From Nansenia antarctica (taxonomy: Eukaryota; Chordata; Actinopteri; Argentiniformes; Microstomatidae), in NCBI GenBank assembly GCA_963989245.1, contig OZ022342.1, forward strand, positions 49,474,919 to 49,538,918: a stretch of DNA of 64,000 bases, read 5' to 3'. Shown here piece by piece: positions 12,738 to 25,080 of the stretch; position 1 is the stretch's first letter, and each line of letters begins with the position of its first letter. The position numbers were made by a program, and so were the translations under genes. The notes under the pieces are model-generated. The model was not told the origin of the DNA. It made no database searches and was given only the letters and a program-made list of their open reading frames with translations.

Positions 12738-13876
12738 CTCTACCCTCGCATGTGTGGCTGAAAATATATGAATAATATCTTCTTTAAATTCCCAATCCAC
12801 ACAGACGGAGTGTGCCGTGTAAGAAGATTGAGTGTCGCGGCCCCTAATGGTGGACTGTGTAACTATCTGTGGGGAGCGAGTCATATCGGTCACATGGCGC
12901 GCAGAGAGGTGTGGACACACGATTGACAAAATATACTTTCACTTTTACGAAGCAGCATATTGTTGCACAGAATAATAAAACGTTCTTACTGTTAGTAACT
13001 GTCCCAAATAGTGAAACTACAACGATATACAGTGCCTTCGGAAAGTATTCAGAACCCTTTACTTTCCCCACATTTTGTTGTGTTATTATAGAGTCAATTT
13101 AAAATTGATTAAATTAAAACAATTTGCCATCAATCCACACGCAATACCCCAGAATGACAAAGTGATAACACTTTCAATTTCAGTAAATTAATTTTAAATA
13201 AAGGACAGAAATACCTCATGCACTTAAGTATTCAAATATTTGCTATGACACTCTTAAAATGAGCTAAAATGCAAACATGCCATAAACGAATCACTCAGTG
13301 AGTTGAATTGAGTCTTAATGCAAAGATAATAGTTCATGTAATTTGGGAATTCATATCTTTGTTTTTATAGGGTCTCTGATTTGCATATGAATCAATGACA
13401 CACTGTGTGGATCAGGTCATTACAAACTGGACAAATAGAGAGGAACAAAACTGGACCCTGAGACCAGGGGAGACTTACACAAATCTACAAAGTTGAATGG
13501 TGGAGAGGAAAAAGCAGAGTTGATGGGACAACATAATCACATTCACTCTACAAAATTGGACTATAACCAAGTGGCCAAAAAGAATCCCTTAGTGGAAAAT
13601 AATATATCTCATATCAATAGTTGTGTTTGCAACAATGAATTCAAGTGATACAGCAAACAAAGAATGTGTTTATTTTGTTTTACTACGAAGTATTAGTTTA
13701 GTGCACATGCAATGCAGTTTCCTCACCATCTCTCGTGTGAAGAATAGTGGTAGCTGCGAACATGGCTATGTTTGTCACTGGCAGGGACTGGGGACTTTGT
13801 CAGGATCAAGAGAAATGTATTACATTTGCTGCGTTGGTAGTGACATCCTAATAATAACAATAATAATAATAATACC

Positions 13877-14972
13877 GTTTTTACGGTCGCTAAGTCACAG
13901 TGTTCAATACTGAAGTCACAGAGTCACAACTATTCATATAGTCAGCAAAGCAGAAGTCCATGTGGGCCAAACTGTGACTCTTACTCTGTAATTTGTGCAT
14001 TGCTTTCATACAAAATGCATTCAATGACCACGTTCTCCAAAATCCATAACACTTCTCTCATTCAAACTCCCCCACCTGCAAAACACTTTGTATTTGCAAC
14101 ACAACAACATACTGTGTTCAAAACCCTGAAGAACACATTCAAAACAGAATGATTTGGTGCATTTTTGCAGTAATCATATTCCTATCATATATGACAGAAA
14201 GCTCGCAATAAACTGTTTTTTGCACAGTGTTTGAGTGTGCAGATGCTGTTATTTTGCACTCTATTGATACTCTTCAGTTCCAGCACCTCAGCAAAGTCTG
14301 ATAACAGATGAGCGGTGGTATTTTCACTATTTCATAGCAGTAATCAAATTGAAATGTCTAGAAAATATTAGCCGAATATAATATACAATGAAATGAAATA
14401 GACTAGATGCATTGCCAGGGGAGACATGTGACCAGATGCAGACCAGAGGGTGGACCAAAACCCTCAGGAGTGAGACATTTTTGGTGTGATTGCTATTGTA
14501 TTGTAGCCCTGGAATTTCTGTTTTTCTTTTTTGTTTGAAATTTGCATCTTCCACTTTATTTTCCACTTTTCATTTTCAAGATACTGAAGAAAAAAAAATA
14601 CACTAAAGGATAGAAGCAAATTGCGGCATTTCTGATTCATTCTTGTTGCCTAATACTTTACAGTTGTACAGTACAACTATTCTGTCTATGATTACTATAA
14701 ATCATTTTTTAAATAATGAAATATTCATTCTTGTGAAAATCATTCAAACTATGTAATGCTCCCTGTTGTTAGTGTTTTGTAAGTCAGAATGTTATGAATG
14801 ACTGTGTATGCTTTCTGAGTGAACATTGTTGCCAGTGTATGGTTGAACGAGCTTCTTTTGAGACATGAATGAAGTGATTGGCCAACATATGAGTGTTAAT
14901 GCAGACTGTATGAAGAGTTGTGAATCTGTGGCTTCAGTATTGAACACTGTGACTTAGCGACCGTAAAAAAAC
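13877..14972. mobile_element. Nested inverted-repeat element within the Tc1-like element
   Basis: GTTTTTACGGTCGCTAAGTC at 13877 continues through about 50 bp that is repeated as reverse complement at about 14915-14972 (ends GACTTAGCGACCGTAAAAAA). Only short non-coding sequence lies between. Superfamily not assignable; target duplication not clear. Confidence 0.7.
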
Positions 14973-14999
14973 TGTAATACTACTACTACTAATAATAAT

Positions 15000-15072
15000 A
15001 ATAATTATTATTACTTTTATTTGTAGGCCTATAGCGCTTTTCCTGCAAACGTTGCAGCTCAAAGTGCTACAA
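15000..15072 (-). repeat. (ATT)n plus TAGCGCTTTTCCTGCAAACG retroelement tail
   Basis: Reverse-complement copy of the sequence at 21440-21525 (CGTTTGCAGGAAAAGCGCTA followed by ATT repeats): the same dispersed 3' tail in opposite orientation. Confidence 0.6.
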
Positions 15073-15639
15073 TCAATCTAATACTGCTACTACAATCAAT
15101 CTACACAGTGTGTAATTGATTTCTATGCAAATCTATAAAAATAAAAAATAAAATAAAAATACACTATAGAAACACAGATATGAATTCCAAAATGACATGA
15201 ACTATTATTTCTGTATTTGAATTTGTAATAAATGTACAGATATTTTTTTTTAAATACATATTTTCACTTTGTCATTCGGGGGTATTGTGTATTGTATTGA
15301 TGGCAAATCATTTGTATCTAATCAATTTTAAATTGACCATAACACAACAAAATGTGGAAAAAGTGAAGCGGTCTGAATACTTTCCGAAGGCACTGTACAT
15401 CTCTGCCTTATCTGCGTAAGCTCCTCTACAGTCCGAAGCTATACGAATAATAGTGTCTCAACAATAATAGGTAAAAAAATATAGGCATATTTCGATAGTT
15501 TGTGCAATCCATTTCTAGAACATTTCCACATCAAACAGATTTTTTTAAATGGTCGAAATCCTTTTTTGTGTCGACACAGGATCAACAAACTTTACTTTCA
15601 CTTTCACACCATTGCGCAGAAAATAAAAAATATTCTTAC

Positions 15640-15694
15640 CGCTGTGAATTGTCCCAAATGTCCCAAATAGGAGCAAACATGATACGAAATACAT
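15640..15694 (-). CDS. Third (most upstream) MHC leader exon copy, intact
   Basis: 55 bp from start codon 15692-15694 to a GTAAG donor, phase 1, encoding MYFVSCLLLFGTFGTIHS plus one base. It differs by a few residues from the leader at 12683-12737, and the flanking 5' and intronic sequence is also duplicated (about 15480-15770 versus 12530-12800). It could serve as an alternative first exon joined to alpha1 at 11799, or belong to a lost duplicate gene. Further upstream (15795-15905) are GGAAGTGAAGT on the minus strand and a doubled TTTCACGGTG.AAGACGTAT, possible promoter elements. Confidence 0.7.
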
Positions 15695-16047
15695 CTCTAC
15701 CCTCGCATGTGTGGCTGAAAATATATGAATAATATCTTCTTTAAATTCCCAATCCACACAGAAGGGAGTGTGCCGTTACGCTGTAGCCGCTCTTTCTGAT
15801 ACTCCACTTCACTTCCGTGTGCACGTGCACCCTTATCACCGTCGTAAATCGACTTCAGTTATTTCACGGTGCAAGACGTATTTCACGGTGTAAGACGTAT
15901 CGCCAAGCCCTTTTGTATAAGAAACATCTAGTATTATTATCGTAACTGGACCCTCTAAATCAAAAATCAGATTAAAAGACCCGAACTACCCACTGTACAT
16001 ACTTTGTGTTTTGTCCCCCGCCCCCACCTGTGGTGTATGTCCCCACC

Positions 16048-18119
16048 CAGGGGCGCCGTTAAGGGGGTGGTAAGTTAGGACGATTCTAAGGGCCCAGCAC
16101 TGACAGGGGCCCATGAGAATCTTTAAAAATATATATATTATATTTATAAATAATATTATTATTATCATAAGGACGTTAATGTAGCCGAATTCAAATTATA
16201 ATTCTATGTATTAAAAAAAGTCACAAAAGAAACAAACTGGAGTTTTGTTTCTCTATGTTTAACAAAATGAAGCCTTATTATTTACCCCTCTATTTATTCA
16301 TTGCATGGTTCAGTCCACCGCGCGCGAGCTGCTAGACTAGAGGAACGTTACCGCAAATATTCTGACAAGGTTTCCATGACCAACATGTCCTGCTGTAGTA
16401 TGTGTGTGGGACAGATGACAGCCAGATTGGAAATGCATCAAATGTACGTGTGCGTGCGTGGACGATGTCGTGAAAGGCAAAGCCAAAGTCAGGGTCTCAA
16501 AAGAGAAAAGTAAAAAAATCTGTGATCTAATCACTGCGTGGATGATCTAGTTAGCTCGCTATAGCTAATTAACATTAACTTCAAGTATAGTTAACTTACA
16601 GTGCACTGTCAGTATAATTTCAGTTAAATGTATGAGATTAGTGCAATTTTGGTCCAAATATAGGTTATTAGAGCTCAGTGAATTTGTATCCAGCAGCTAT
16701 GCACTCTTGCTATAGCTAGCTAGCTAACTAGTATAATGTTACATGCTAATGACGTCATGCACAGATGCAGCTCCAGGATCAGGACTCCTTCCCTCAACCC
16801 ACCTCCCAGTTGAAGGAGAAGGAGGTGAGCAGTAGGAGTTTGGGGTTAACAAACATATTTTGAATATTTTAATGTATGCTGCATTACCATGCAAGCATTG
16901 AATACAACTTTAGCTAATATTCATATTTAGTTAATAGTTCTTCCAGTAATTGCAATAACATTGACCACTGGCATCTTAATAATATTGTTAGCTAGCTAGA
17001 TAACATTTAAGTTAGCTAATCTGGTGTAATGTATGTATTATTATGTTAATACTATTATAGGACATATTATGAATTATGTACCTATGGATACTCCATGCCA
17101 GGGCCCACTTCAAGCAAGGCAGCCAGAGAGGAGAGCAGAGGTGGGGGGGTAGTGGTGGTCTAGTAGTGGATAGTGAGTTGGACTTGTGATTGGAAAGTTG
17201 CAAGTTCAAATCCCGCCTGAAACCTCACCACTACTTGTGTGCCCTTGAGTAAGGCACTTAGCCTTCAGTTACTCCAGGGGGAATGTCCCTGTAATTCGTA
17301 ATTGTTTGGATTAAAAGCGTCTGCTAAATGGCAAAATTAATTAAAATTTAAAAAATTAAGAGGTAAAGAGGCAGAAGAAGAACAAAGGACAATGACAGCA
17401 GCACAGCAAGTTGGCTTCATCACTAGATTTCAAGGATCTTATTAAAGATGTTGCTATATACTAAGAAGGCCCAGCGTTTAGCTTTGATTTGATTTGATCT
17501 CTTTACTCCTATCTTGAATCGTTGTGCATTAGGCTAGATATAGTTTTTAGCTCTCCAGGTATACTAAATACTGCCGCAGTGTAAAAATAAAAATCTTCCC
17601 ATTTCACATTCAATTTCGCTGGCACAATGTCTGTGTTGCTCCCTCTTGTATAAGACACGTTTGTCTTTGTGTGAAACAAGCAATGCTGAGTCAGTAAATA
17701 TCTCTCTGCTGTAATTCTTCATTTATCTAATCCTGACAGTACAGTATTATGGCCAACTGATCTTTACAAGATCTACATTTATTTAGACACAATACCACCC
17801 CATTAAAATTATATATTTTACTTTTTGTGTGATTTATACTTTTATAATTGGGTTCCAATCTTCATTTAATTATACTTTTGTCCTTGTGTTGTTCAAGTCT
17901 TAATTTAATAAGTTAAAGAATGTTGAGATTTCTTTGCTGAATTGTTGATTCCTGTATTAACTGTAATTTTACATTTACAAAAGATGTCCATCATTGGATT
18001 TCTTGCAGTGCATCAATAGTTCATCAACTTCAACTGGGTTTAGGTTGATGGGTGGTTTAGGTGGGGGGGCCCAAAATTATATTCTGTCATGGGGCCCAGA
18101 ATCTCTAGCGGCGCCCCTG
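16048..18119. mobile_element. hAT element, 2.07 kb, with perfect target duplication
   Basis: Termini CAGGGGCGCCG / CGGCGCCCCTG are flanked by TCCCCACC on both sides (16040-16047, 18120-18127). Subterminal GGGCCC motifs occur at both ends. Inside are only short ORFs (for example 16301-16513) and a SINE, so it is non-autonomous. Confidence 0.9.
17140..17345 (+). mobile_element. tRNA-derived SINE inside the hAT element
   Basis: A tRNA-like head with box A (GTGGATAGTGAGTTGG) and box B (AAGTTCAAATCCCGCC) is followed by a body with CCTTGAGTAAGGCACTTAG and a tail GCGTCTGCTAAATGGC, the end shared by several fish SINE and LINE families. Younger than the hAT that it interrupts. Confidence 0.8.
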
Positions 18120-18127
18120 TCCCCACC

Positions 18128-18415
18128 TGTCCTACCCGCTGTACATACCTGATGTTTTGTTGTATTGTTCTTCCCATGATGGATGTATTTTTATCTTGAA
18201 GATAGTAATAGTTATTTGTCTGTATTATCTTGTAGATAGTACTAGTTTGTTTTGTCGGTCTTACATGTAACGATGAATTGAGAATCAAGGACCCCAATTG
18301 AAATAAGCCAGTGGCTTTCTTGGGTTTTTATCCTGTTAGTTGACCTTGTATGTAATATGTACTTTCATGTACCTACTTCTGCAAATCTTCTAATAAAGTT
18401 TTCAATCAATCAATC
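18128..18415 (+). mobile_element. Probable non-LTR retrotransposon 3' end
   Basis: Non-coding stretch ending CTAATAAAGTTTTCAATCAATCAATCAAA: a polyadenylation-like signal followed by a TCAA microsatellite tail, as in several fish LINEs. Element family unknown. Confidence 0.45.
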
Positions 18416-18419
18416 AAAT

Positions 18420-18936
18420 CGTCTGTGGCTTCTGTGGCTGTTTTCATGGTTTGGGCTAGGCCCATTAGTTCCAGTGAAGGGAAATGCGATTGTAGAGAAT
18501 TATATGCTTCCAATTTTGTGGCAACAGTTTGGGGAAGGCCCTTTCCAGTTTCAGCATGACAATGCCCCCATACACAAAGTGAGGTCCATAATGACATGGT
18601 TTGCCGAGTTTGGTCTGGGAGAACATGACTGGCCTGCACACAGAGCTCTGACCTCAACACCTTTGGGATGAATTAGAACACAGACTGCGAGCCAGTCCTT
18701 CTCGCCCAACATCAGCGCCCGACCTCATCAATGCTCTTGTGGCAGAATGGGAGCAAATCCCTGCAACCATATTCTAAAATTTAGTAGACCATCTTCCCAG
18801 AAGAGTGAAAGCTGTTATAGCAGCAAAGGTGGGACCAACTCCATATTAATGCCCATGGATTTGGAATGAGAAGTTCAACAAGCACATATGGGTGTGATGT
18901 TCGGATGTCCCAATACTTTTGTCCATATAGTGTACA
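18420..18936 (+). pseudogene. Tc1/mariner transposase C-terminal fragment with frameshifts
   Basis: The frame at 18460-18670 reads FQFQHDNAPIHKVRS (the second catalytic Asp region of Tc1 transposases) and HDWPA. Continuation in other frames encodes WDELE-, RARP- and RRVEAVIAAKGGP-like segments to about 18850. It ends with the non-coding terminus CCAATACTTTTGTCCATATAGTGTA. Frameshifted and without an N-terminal half. Confidence 0.85.
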
Positions 18937-19119
18937 TAATCCTCCAATGAGATGACACTGTGCAGGCCCCCCAGACTAAACACTCCATAGTAGCTTATGC
19001 TGTCAACAAACAGACACCAGACAGGTCTTCTTCAGCTCTGGTAAACAATGCAGGTAAACCCACATGTCTGGCGGACAAGCCACTATGTACGTAATAACTA
19101 CTACTACTAATAATAATAA

Positions 19120-20150
19120 CTATGTAGGCTACCATGAGCCAAGCAACCTCGAGAAGGACGAGCTTGTTGTACCACACCCTGTGACTCCAATGAAAAACTG
19201 GATTACAGCAGCCTGTGTCTTGAAACCTACTGACCATGACATTACACTGAGACAGGGCATTTATCTAGGTGAGTTCTACCGCATAGGTGAAAATGAACTC
19301 ATGTGATCCCCACAGGCCCCAGTAGACAAAGCCACCACTACTACTGCGGTATGCCCTGTGTCATTAGACGAGCCCCCAATCACACCCGAACAGGACACTG
19401 CACTTACTGCATTGATCGATAGGCATAGTGCTACATTCATCTCCTGTGCTGAGAATACTGGCAGGTGTGGTCTAGTCAAACACCATAGTAGGACAGGTGA
19501 CCATCCACCTCAAAAGCAGCGTGCTTACCGCAAAAGAGCAGAGATAGAAAGGTGGGTTTCATCCCTTATAGCAGACGGGGGTGATTGAAGAGAGCTGTAG
19601 CCCCTGGGCATTCCTAGTAGTTCTTGTGGAAAAAGAAACATGGAGAATGGAGATTCTGCATGGATTAGAGAAGACTGAACAATGTCACAGTGAAATACTC
19701 CCACCCACTCCCCAGGGTGAAAGACACCTGGGACCACCTGGGACCAGCCTTAGGAGGCTCTACATGGGGCACTACTACATGGGGCACTACTACATGGGGC
19801 ACTACTACATGGGGCACTACTTTGGATTTCTCCGGTTACCGGCATCTGAGGAGGACAGAGAGAAAGCGGCCTGCACCAGCGGATGCGGCCCATATCAATG
19901 GAGCTCAGAAGGCTCCCGTGGCACATTTGCATGGTCTATGTCGCCGTTTCCAAGAGCACATGGACTGGACAGTCTGGATAGAGGTTTTGTCTAGAATACA
20001 ATCAGCTGGACTAAAACCCAATCCTAAGAGATGCCACCGGGCTCGCAGCCATGTTGTTTCCCTGCGTCAGGTTGTTTCACAGCACGGCCTACAGACTGAT
20101 CCACAAAACACTGACTAGGTAAAGACATGGCCAGCCCCTCAGACAGTGGT
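19120..20150 (+). pseudogene. Degenerate Ty3/gypsy pol (reverse transcriptase) fragment
   Basis: Plus-strand pieces match gypsy RT order: LVKHHSRTGDHPP then SCSPWAFLVVLVEKE (start of RT), and later VLSRIQSAGLKPNPKRCH followed by VVSQHGLQTDPQNTD (end of RT). Stops, frameshifts and a deletion of the catalytic centre separate them. A 16-bp tandem repeat (CTACATGGGGCACTAC, about four copies) lies at 19760-19822. Inactive. Confidence 0.8.
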
Positions 20151-21400
20151 CTTTGTGCTCATACTGTGTGGGAAAGTTGAATTTTAGTATGAGTATCTTA
20201 GAATAAGTAGTAGATATTTAACATAAATTCAGATTAAGTATAGACAGGTTATTCAGCTTCAATAACCACGGGAAACACAGAGCTTTAGTCAAGATAGCAG
20301 TTTATTGCAAACTGTGTCTGGAGCACAACTGAATCCAAAATTAGTACAAAATTACAAACTTTATATAGGGAAATATTGTAAATATTTTTAGAAACATACA
20401 GTCATCATCTTATTCGGTAGATCAGATAAGAGTCATCATTTTCCCCCAGACGGCCACTCCTGGCACAGGCTGTGGGTCAGGGTGACATTTTGAACCTGGT
20501 CTGCCAGACAATTCTGGTGGTCCCTGCGGATTCCACACCCTCCCAATGGATCACATGAAAGTTAGATCAGCCGACGAGCGGCTACAGAGAACTTGAGCCT
20601 ATTTCCCCCTGTAGACTAGAATGATGAGGTGAAAGTGAAATCTTATTCATTAGAATCATAGTAACATCAGCCAGAGAAGAGAGTGCGGGGTTTGGGGGTC
20701 TTAAAGGCTTCCAGATTTTCTATGTATGGTTTCCGCTTCTGCACTCTTCTTCCGTTCTCATGTTTGCTTTGGGTACTGTGTGAACTATTAGTGAGTGAAT
20801 ACATTGATTATCTGTTACCATGAGTGAGGGTATCTATGATGTGTCTATGATCCCTTCTCGGCTGGCTTACTGAGTTGGGAGAGTCACGTGGATTTGCAGG
20901 CGCCTTCCGTATGCGCTAGCCGACAGCAGGCCAGTATTTCCCTCGGGACGTTGAGGACCTCACTCCCTTATATTAGTTGTAAGGACCAGCTGCTGCACCC
21001 CTTAACTCATACCTTCAGTTCTTCCTCTCACCTGTCCCAGCAATACCCTAGGTACTTTCCACATGACCTTGCCACACCCCAATGAGTCACACAGAATATG
21101 AGTTAGATAGGCAAACTGATACATGAAAAAAGGAGATATACTGTATATGCATAATTGGAGATGTACACTGATATATAAAACAGGGGGTAAATATGAATAT
21201 GAAATATTCAGACTATAAGAGTAAATTATTTATGGGATATGGATGAATATGTGGAATATACTCATGTGTATACATACTTTAAGTGTTCTGATGATGATCA
21301 AAAAGCTTTCCAAATTCCCACAACTGCCACCGTTTGGTGAGTGACTGTGAGTGAGTATGAAGTGGGTGAGTTGGTGTGGTTAAACAACCTTGTGGAAAAC
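20151..21400. other. No recognisable gene
   Basis: AT-rich sequence with short ORFs only. It may contain further degenerate parts of the gypsy element, but I see no domain or clear terminal repeat. Confidence 0.5.
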
Positions 21401-21404
21401 CAGA

Positions 21405-21485
21405 CGAAACTCACACCCCATTGGATGGGACCTTATCGAGCACTTTGAGCTGCAACGTTTGCAGGAAAAGCGCTATACAATAAAA

Positions 21486-21523
<38 letters not shown>

Positions 21524-21525
21524 CG
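21405..21525 (+). mobile_element. Retroelement 3' tail ending in (ATT)n
   Basis: CGAGCACTTTGAGCTGCAACGTTTGCAGGAAAAGCGCTATACAATAAAAGTT then (ATT)n. Related ends occur at 15000-15072 (inverted) and 27150-27205, marking a shared LINE/SINE tail family. Confidence 0.6.
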
Positions 21526-21822
21526 GATCTTACAGGAAATGGCCTCATGATGAGCCAGGACTGACTTACTGAGGGAAGTCTTTAGATCATCATGATGGCG
21601 CCTACTAAGGCTGCCGCGGTGCGTTATGCACCAACCACACCATGTGCAAATATACTTGGACAAATAAAAGAATGCTGATTCTGATTCGGATGTTCATACT
21701 AGCAGCCACTGCTCTGCCACTGAAACCTGGGCTCTCTATGGGCCTGGCTGTGTGTGTCTGCTGACAATGAGGTTAATGGGGAGAAAGTTGGAGGGGAAAG
21801 GAGGCTGCCCAAACAGCCTGTC

Positions 21823-21904
<82 letters not shown>

Positions 21905-21907
21905 AGT

Positions 21908-21944
<37 letters not shown>

Positions 21945-21952
21945 TAAGTGAG
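21823..21952. repeat. (TG)n microsatellite
   Basis: About 130 bp of interrupted TG repeat; the His/Thr-rich minus-strand ORF over it is an artefact. Confidence 0.95.
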
Positions 21953-22156
21953 AGTTACTTACTGTGTGCAATTCTCATGACTGTGACGGCAAGCACCCAA
22001 TTGTACTTTGAGCGGTTTAGACCATACCACACCTTACCACTGTCGCCTCAATCCACTACCCAAGTGCCAACTCCTCCATATCAGATGTTACTGTTGCTGG
22101 TTATTGCACTTACTAGCTTCTGAAATGGGGACGTTTCTTTTTCTCGGAGGGGGGAA

Positions 22157-22440
22157 GTGTGTAACAGTGAAAGATGTATTGGACTTGTCTTGTGTTCTAC
22201 ACCCCTCTTGTGTATGACATTTATTGTGTATTTGGGGAAGGGTCTCTCTGGGCCTGCCATAGTTCGGAGTTATGGAGAGAAGTGAAGCATCCAGTTTCTA
22301 TCATGCCATTGTGTCCGGCGTCCTTTATTGTTTTATTATGTACAACCAGAGTATAATCAAGGACCTATGGACCTTTCAGCACTAAACATGTCATTCCAAT
22401 AAACTTGACCCATTATTGCGTAAGAAGAGTATAGTTTGTT
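22157..22440 (+). mobile_element. Possible LTR of a gypsy-like element
   Basis: A purine-rich tract (GGAGGGGGGAAG) is directly followed by TGTGTAACAG, the usual polypurine-tract/LTR junction. A CAATAAA-type signal follows at about 22398. No matching 5' LTR was seen. Confidence 0.35.
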
Positions 22441-22649
22441 ACTCAGCATGAAAACCCAGTGAGGAATTTTGATTGGATAGGGGCCTAGAATGAAATAAAC
22501 AACCAGGAAGAAAAGTGTTACTATTACCAAAATATGACAATGCTACAGAATCTATTCTATCTCGCTAACATAACACTTTCTTGTAAAGGTTAGCATTTGT
22601 TTGTAAACAATATTGTATGATGTGCTGAATATACCTATGGTCACATAGG

Positions 22650-23207
22650 CAGGGGTGCACATAACTTTTGGGGGCCAGTGCTCAGAGGAGCACCTAGGGA
22701 TGCTGCTTGGTGCTCCCCGAGCTCGCGAGTCACGACCCGTCCCACAGGATGGATGAAAAAGGGATACATGGATATATTATTAGCAAAACGACATTTATTC
22801 ATAAATAAAGATGAACGACCAAATTATTGTGTGCAAAACAAAAGAAACAAATGCAAAATCAAATGACTGCTCTTTAAGAATGAAAGTCTGTCCGACTCCT
22901 TTAAACACAATGAAATCAACTGACATCTCTTTAAGCACTAACTGAATGTCTGTTCTTTAAACACACTGAAATAAACTGACATCTCTTTAAGCACTAACTG
23001 AATGTCTGTTCTTTAAACACACTGATATAAACGGACATCTCTTTAAGCACTGCTCTGTTCTGTAAACACTGAAATCAAGTTTTCAAAAAAAAAAAAAAAA
23101 AAAAAAAAGCTGTTGGTGCGCAAGAGCGCCTTCATGCGGCTGATCTGCCGCGCAGCATGCATTTTGGCGACGCATGCGCACTGGCGCACCAGTTATGTGC
23201 ACCCCTG
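22650..23207. mobile_element. Short non-autonomous hAT element
   Basis: Inverted termini CAGGGGTGCACATAACT / AGTTATGTGCACCCCTG are flanked by perfect 8-bp CACATAGG (22642-22649 and 23208-23215). The interior has about three roughly 60-bp tandem units (CTGACATCTCTTTAAGCACTA) and a poly-A run at 23084-23108. No transposase. Confidence 0.9.
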
Positions 23208-23274
23208 CACATAGGATCATTTAGGTATTCCCTTTTGCAGAGGTCTTGTTTTGTTTTAATATCTTTTTAGAGCA

Positions 23275-23375
23275 TTTCTGTTTTATTGGGATAGAGACAG
23301 TAGAGATTGACAGGAAGGATGGATGAGAGAGAGGGGATAACATACAGGATATGTCAATGGAAATGGAACCTTGTG
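23275..23375 (-). repeat. Inverted copy of the 60-bp CATCCATCCTTCCTGTC repeat
   Basis: Reverse complement matches the unit repeated at 27321-27490 (CATCCATCCTTCCTGTCAAT..CTCTACTGTCTCTATCCCAATAAA). A dispersed retroelement 3' end is likely. The rest of 23216-23870 shows no gene. Confidence 0.6.
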
Positions 23376-23872
23376 ATGATATGGCATGTGCCTTAGTTGG
23401 TGTGCTACACCACTTACACATCCCATTATGTAGAATCTACATTGTAGATGTACTGTATTTGATGATTTACTACTTAACATGAATAATTCCATTATACAGT
23501 ACAGACTGACTTCCAGATACTTAAATAACTTCTAAACAGATATTATTTAGACGATTTAAATTATAAGCATGTTTAAGTTGCTTAAATTAACATGGGTTTC
23601 AATGGGGGCCATAATATTGCTCAGGTAGATTTCAGGTACTCTTTCACTATGGACACCCCAATCTACCATTACAATTTTCAAACTGTTTAATGGATAAATA
23701 AATGATATTGTCTGGATGCACTTTGGTAACATGTATACTTTTTAACCTGCCTTTCAATTTGCATGAATTAACATGGGTCTTATGGAGAATTCCTATGGTG
23801 AATTGTTAAATACTACTGTTCTTTCAGATTCAACTTACTGATGAAATGTTAAGCTATAAGTTGTACGGTTCT

Positions 23873-24903
23873 GGGGCCTCATTTATAAAAAAAAGTACTT
23901 GAACGTCATCTTTGACTTTCACGTAAGCACATTTTTCTAAACGGACGTAAGCATTATTTATAAAACGGGCTGAGATGGTTTAAAATTGCGTACGTGCTTC
24001 CTTCTATAAATACCAACGCAGGTAAAATGAACGCAGGTGAATGAGGTTTGTGTTAACGCCCTGTGTTAACGGAAGTGGGAGAGGGCAGAGAAGGGTGGCT
24101 TCTCGGTAAGTTGCATTTGTAACGTTTGATCATGACAACTAACCAGGCACATGCTTATACTCAGTACTCAAGTTGTAAAAGAAAATCAGGGGAGGTGGTG
24201 GATTTTATCATATGAGGACAATTTTAGCATCCCCTCAGCATCAGTGACTTCAGTGTCAGTAACTTGGTAAAAATGTCATTGCATGTGTACGTGCCCCCTC
24301 GCACCTTGAAATAGCAGTAATACCACGTTCATTGATAAAATGACATAAAGTATGGAAAGAGGGGGGCGATTTTGACTGTTTTTATTTCTGGGGGGATGCC
24401 ATCCCCCCTCAACTCGAGTGCTGCTTATACTGTAATAATATAATGGTGGTCTTATTCTTATATGGCTGCTCACTCCCAGACACCGGAGAAAATCCAGTAT
24501 GGCCGGGCAAGGTCCGTTGTGGAACGCACTAGGCATGTTGAAGGGGAGATAGACAGCTCCGGAGGGATATAAAGAAAGACTGAAATACAATAATAAACAC
24601 CAGTTCCTTTTACATCTTGAATTAAACTCATTTTCTTGGCTGATAACAACATCGTTAATTTTATTACGAGCCACTTGCATGAATTACAGTAGGCAGTGCG
24701 GCTCACATGCCTGTACTAACTCCGCATAACCAGTAGGTAATGTGCGTACGCAAGGTCAATACTCGACGTAGAGCTACGATCGTTTCCACGGTCAAATTGA
24801 CTCACCTTGAAATTGTATAAATCACTACGTTGACGTGGTTTTCTACGTACGACACGGGTAAGATCAAGTACTTGATCTGAGTACTTTCTATAAATGAGGC
24901 CCC
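23873..24903. mobile_element. Terminal-inverted-repeat DNA transposon, 1.03 kb
   Basis: Perfect termini GGGGCCTCATTTATA / TATAAATGAGGCCCC; subterminal AAGTACTTGA / TCAAGTACTTGATC are also inverted. No transposase is recognised. The terminus type suggests a Harbinger/ISL2EU-like family, but target duplication is ambiguous. Confidence 0.7.
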
Positions 24904-25080
24904 TGGTGTAGTTGTAAGGTTGTGGTGTAGTTGTAAGGTGCTTGTGTAGTTGTAAGGTTGTGGTGTAGTTGTAAGGTTGTGGTGTAGTTGTAAGGTTGTG
25001 GTGTAGTTGTAAGGTTGTGGTGTAGTTGTAAGGTTCTGGTGTAGTTGTAAGGTTCTGGTGTAGTTGTAAGGTTCTGGTGT
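24904..25080. repeat. 19-bp tandem repeat (GTGTAGTTGTAAGGTTSTG)
   Basis: About nine copies, differing mainly at GTTGTG versus GTTCTG. It lies between the end of the TIR element and the edge of the LTR. Confidence 0.95.

Larger units (their letters stand above)
13030..15395. mobile_element. Tc1/mariner-like element, non-coding, inside the second leader exon
   Basis: Inverted termini start CAGTGCCTTCGGAAAGTATT at 13030 and end with the complement at 15395; homology extends inward for over 100 bp (ACATTTTGTTGTG, ATTGATTAAA, AATACCCC). TA dinucleotides flank both ends (13028-13029, 15396-15397), as for Tc1/mariner. No transposase ORF remains, so it is non-autonomous. Confidence 0.85.
12990..15400 (-). 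pseudogene. Second MHC leader exon, split after its start codon by a transposon
   Basis: 12990-13029 plus 15398-15400 reconstitute a diverged leader exon: start codon, a short hydrophobic segment (MYIVVVSLFG) and a phase-1 GTAAG donor at the same place as in the other two copies. Flanking intron sequence (ACACGAT..AACAAA..TTTACTTTCAC on the plus strand) also matches. The 2.37-kb element separates the ATG from the second codon, so this leader cannot work as a normal first exon. Confidence 0.8.

Noticed and set aside
19581..20118. Two overlapping ORFs of about 140 codons as a novel gene
   Set aside because: They are frameshifted pieces of a gypsy reverse transcriptase plus a 16-bp tandem repeat.
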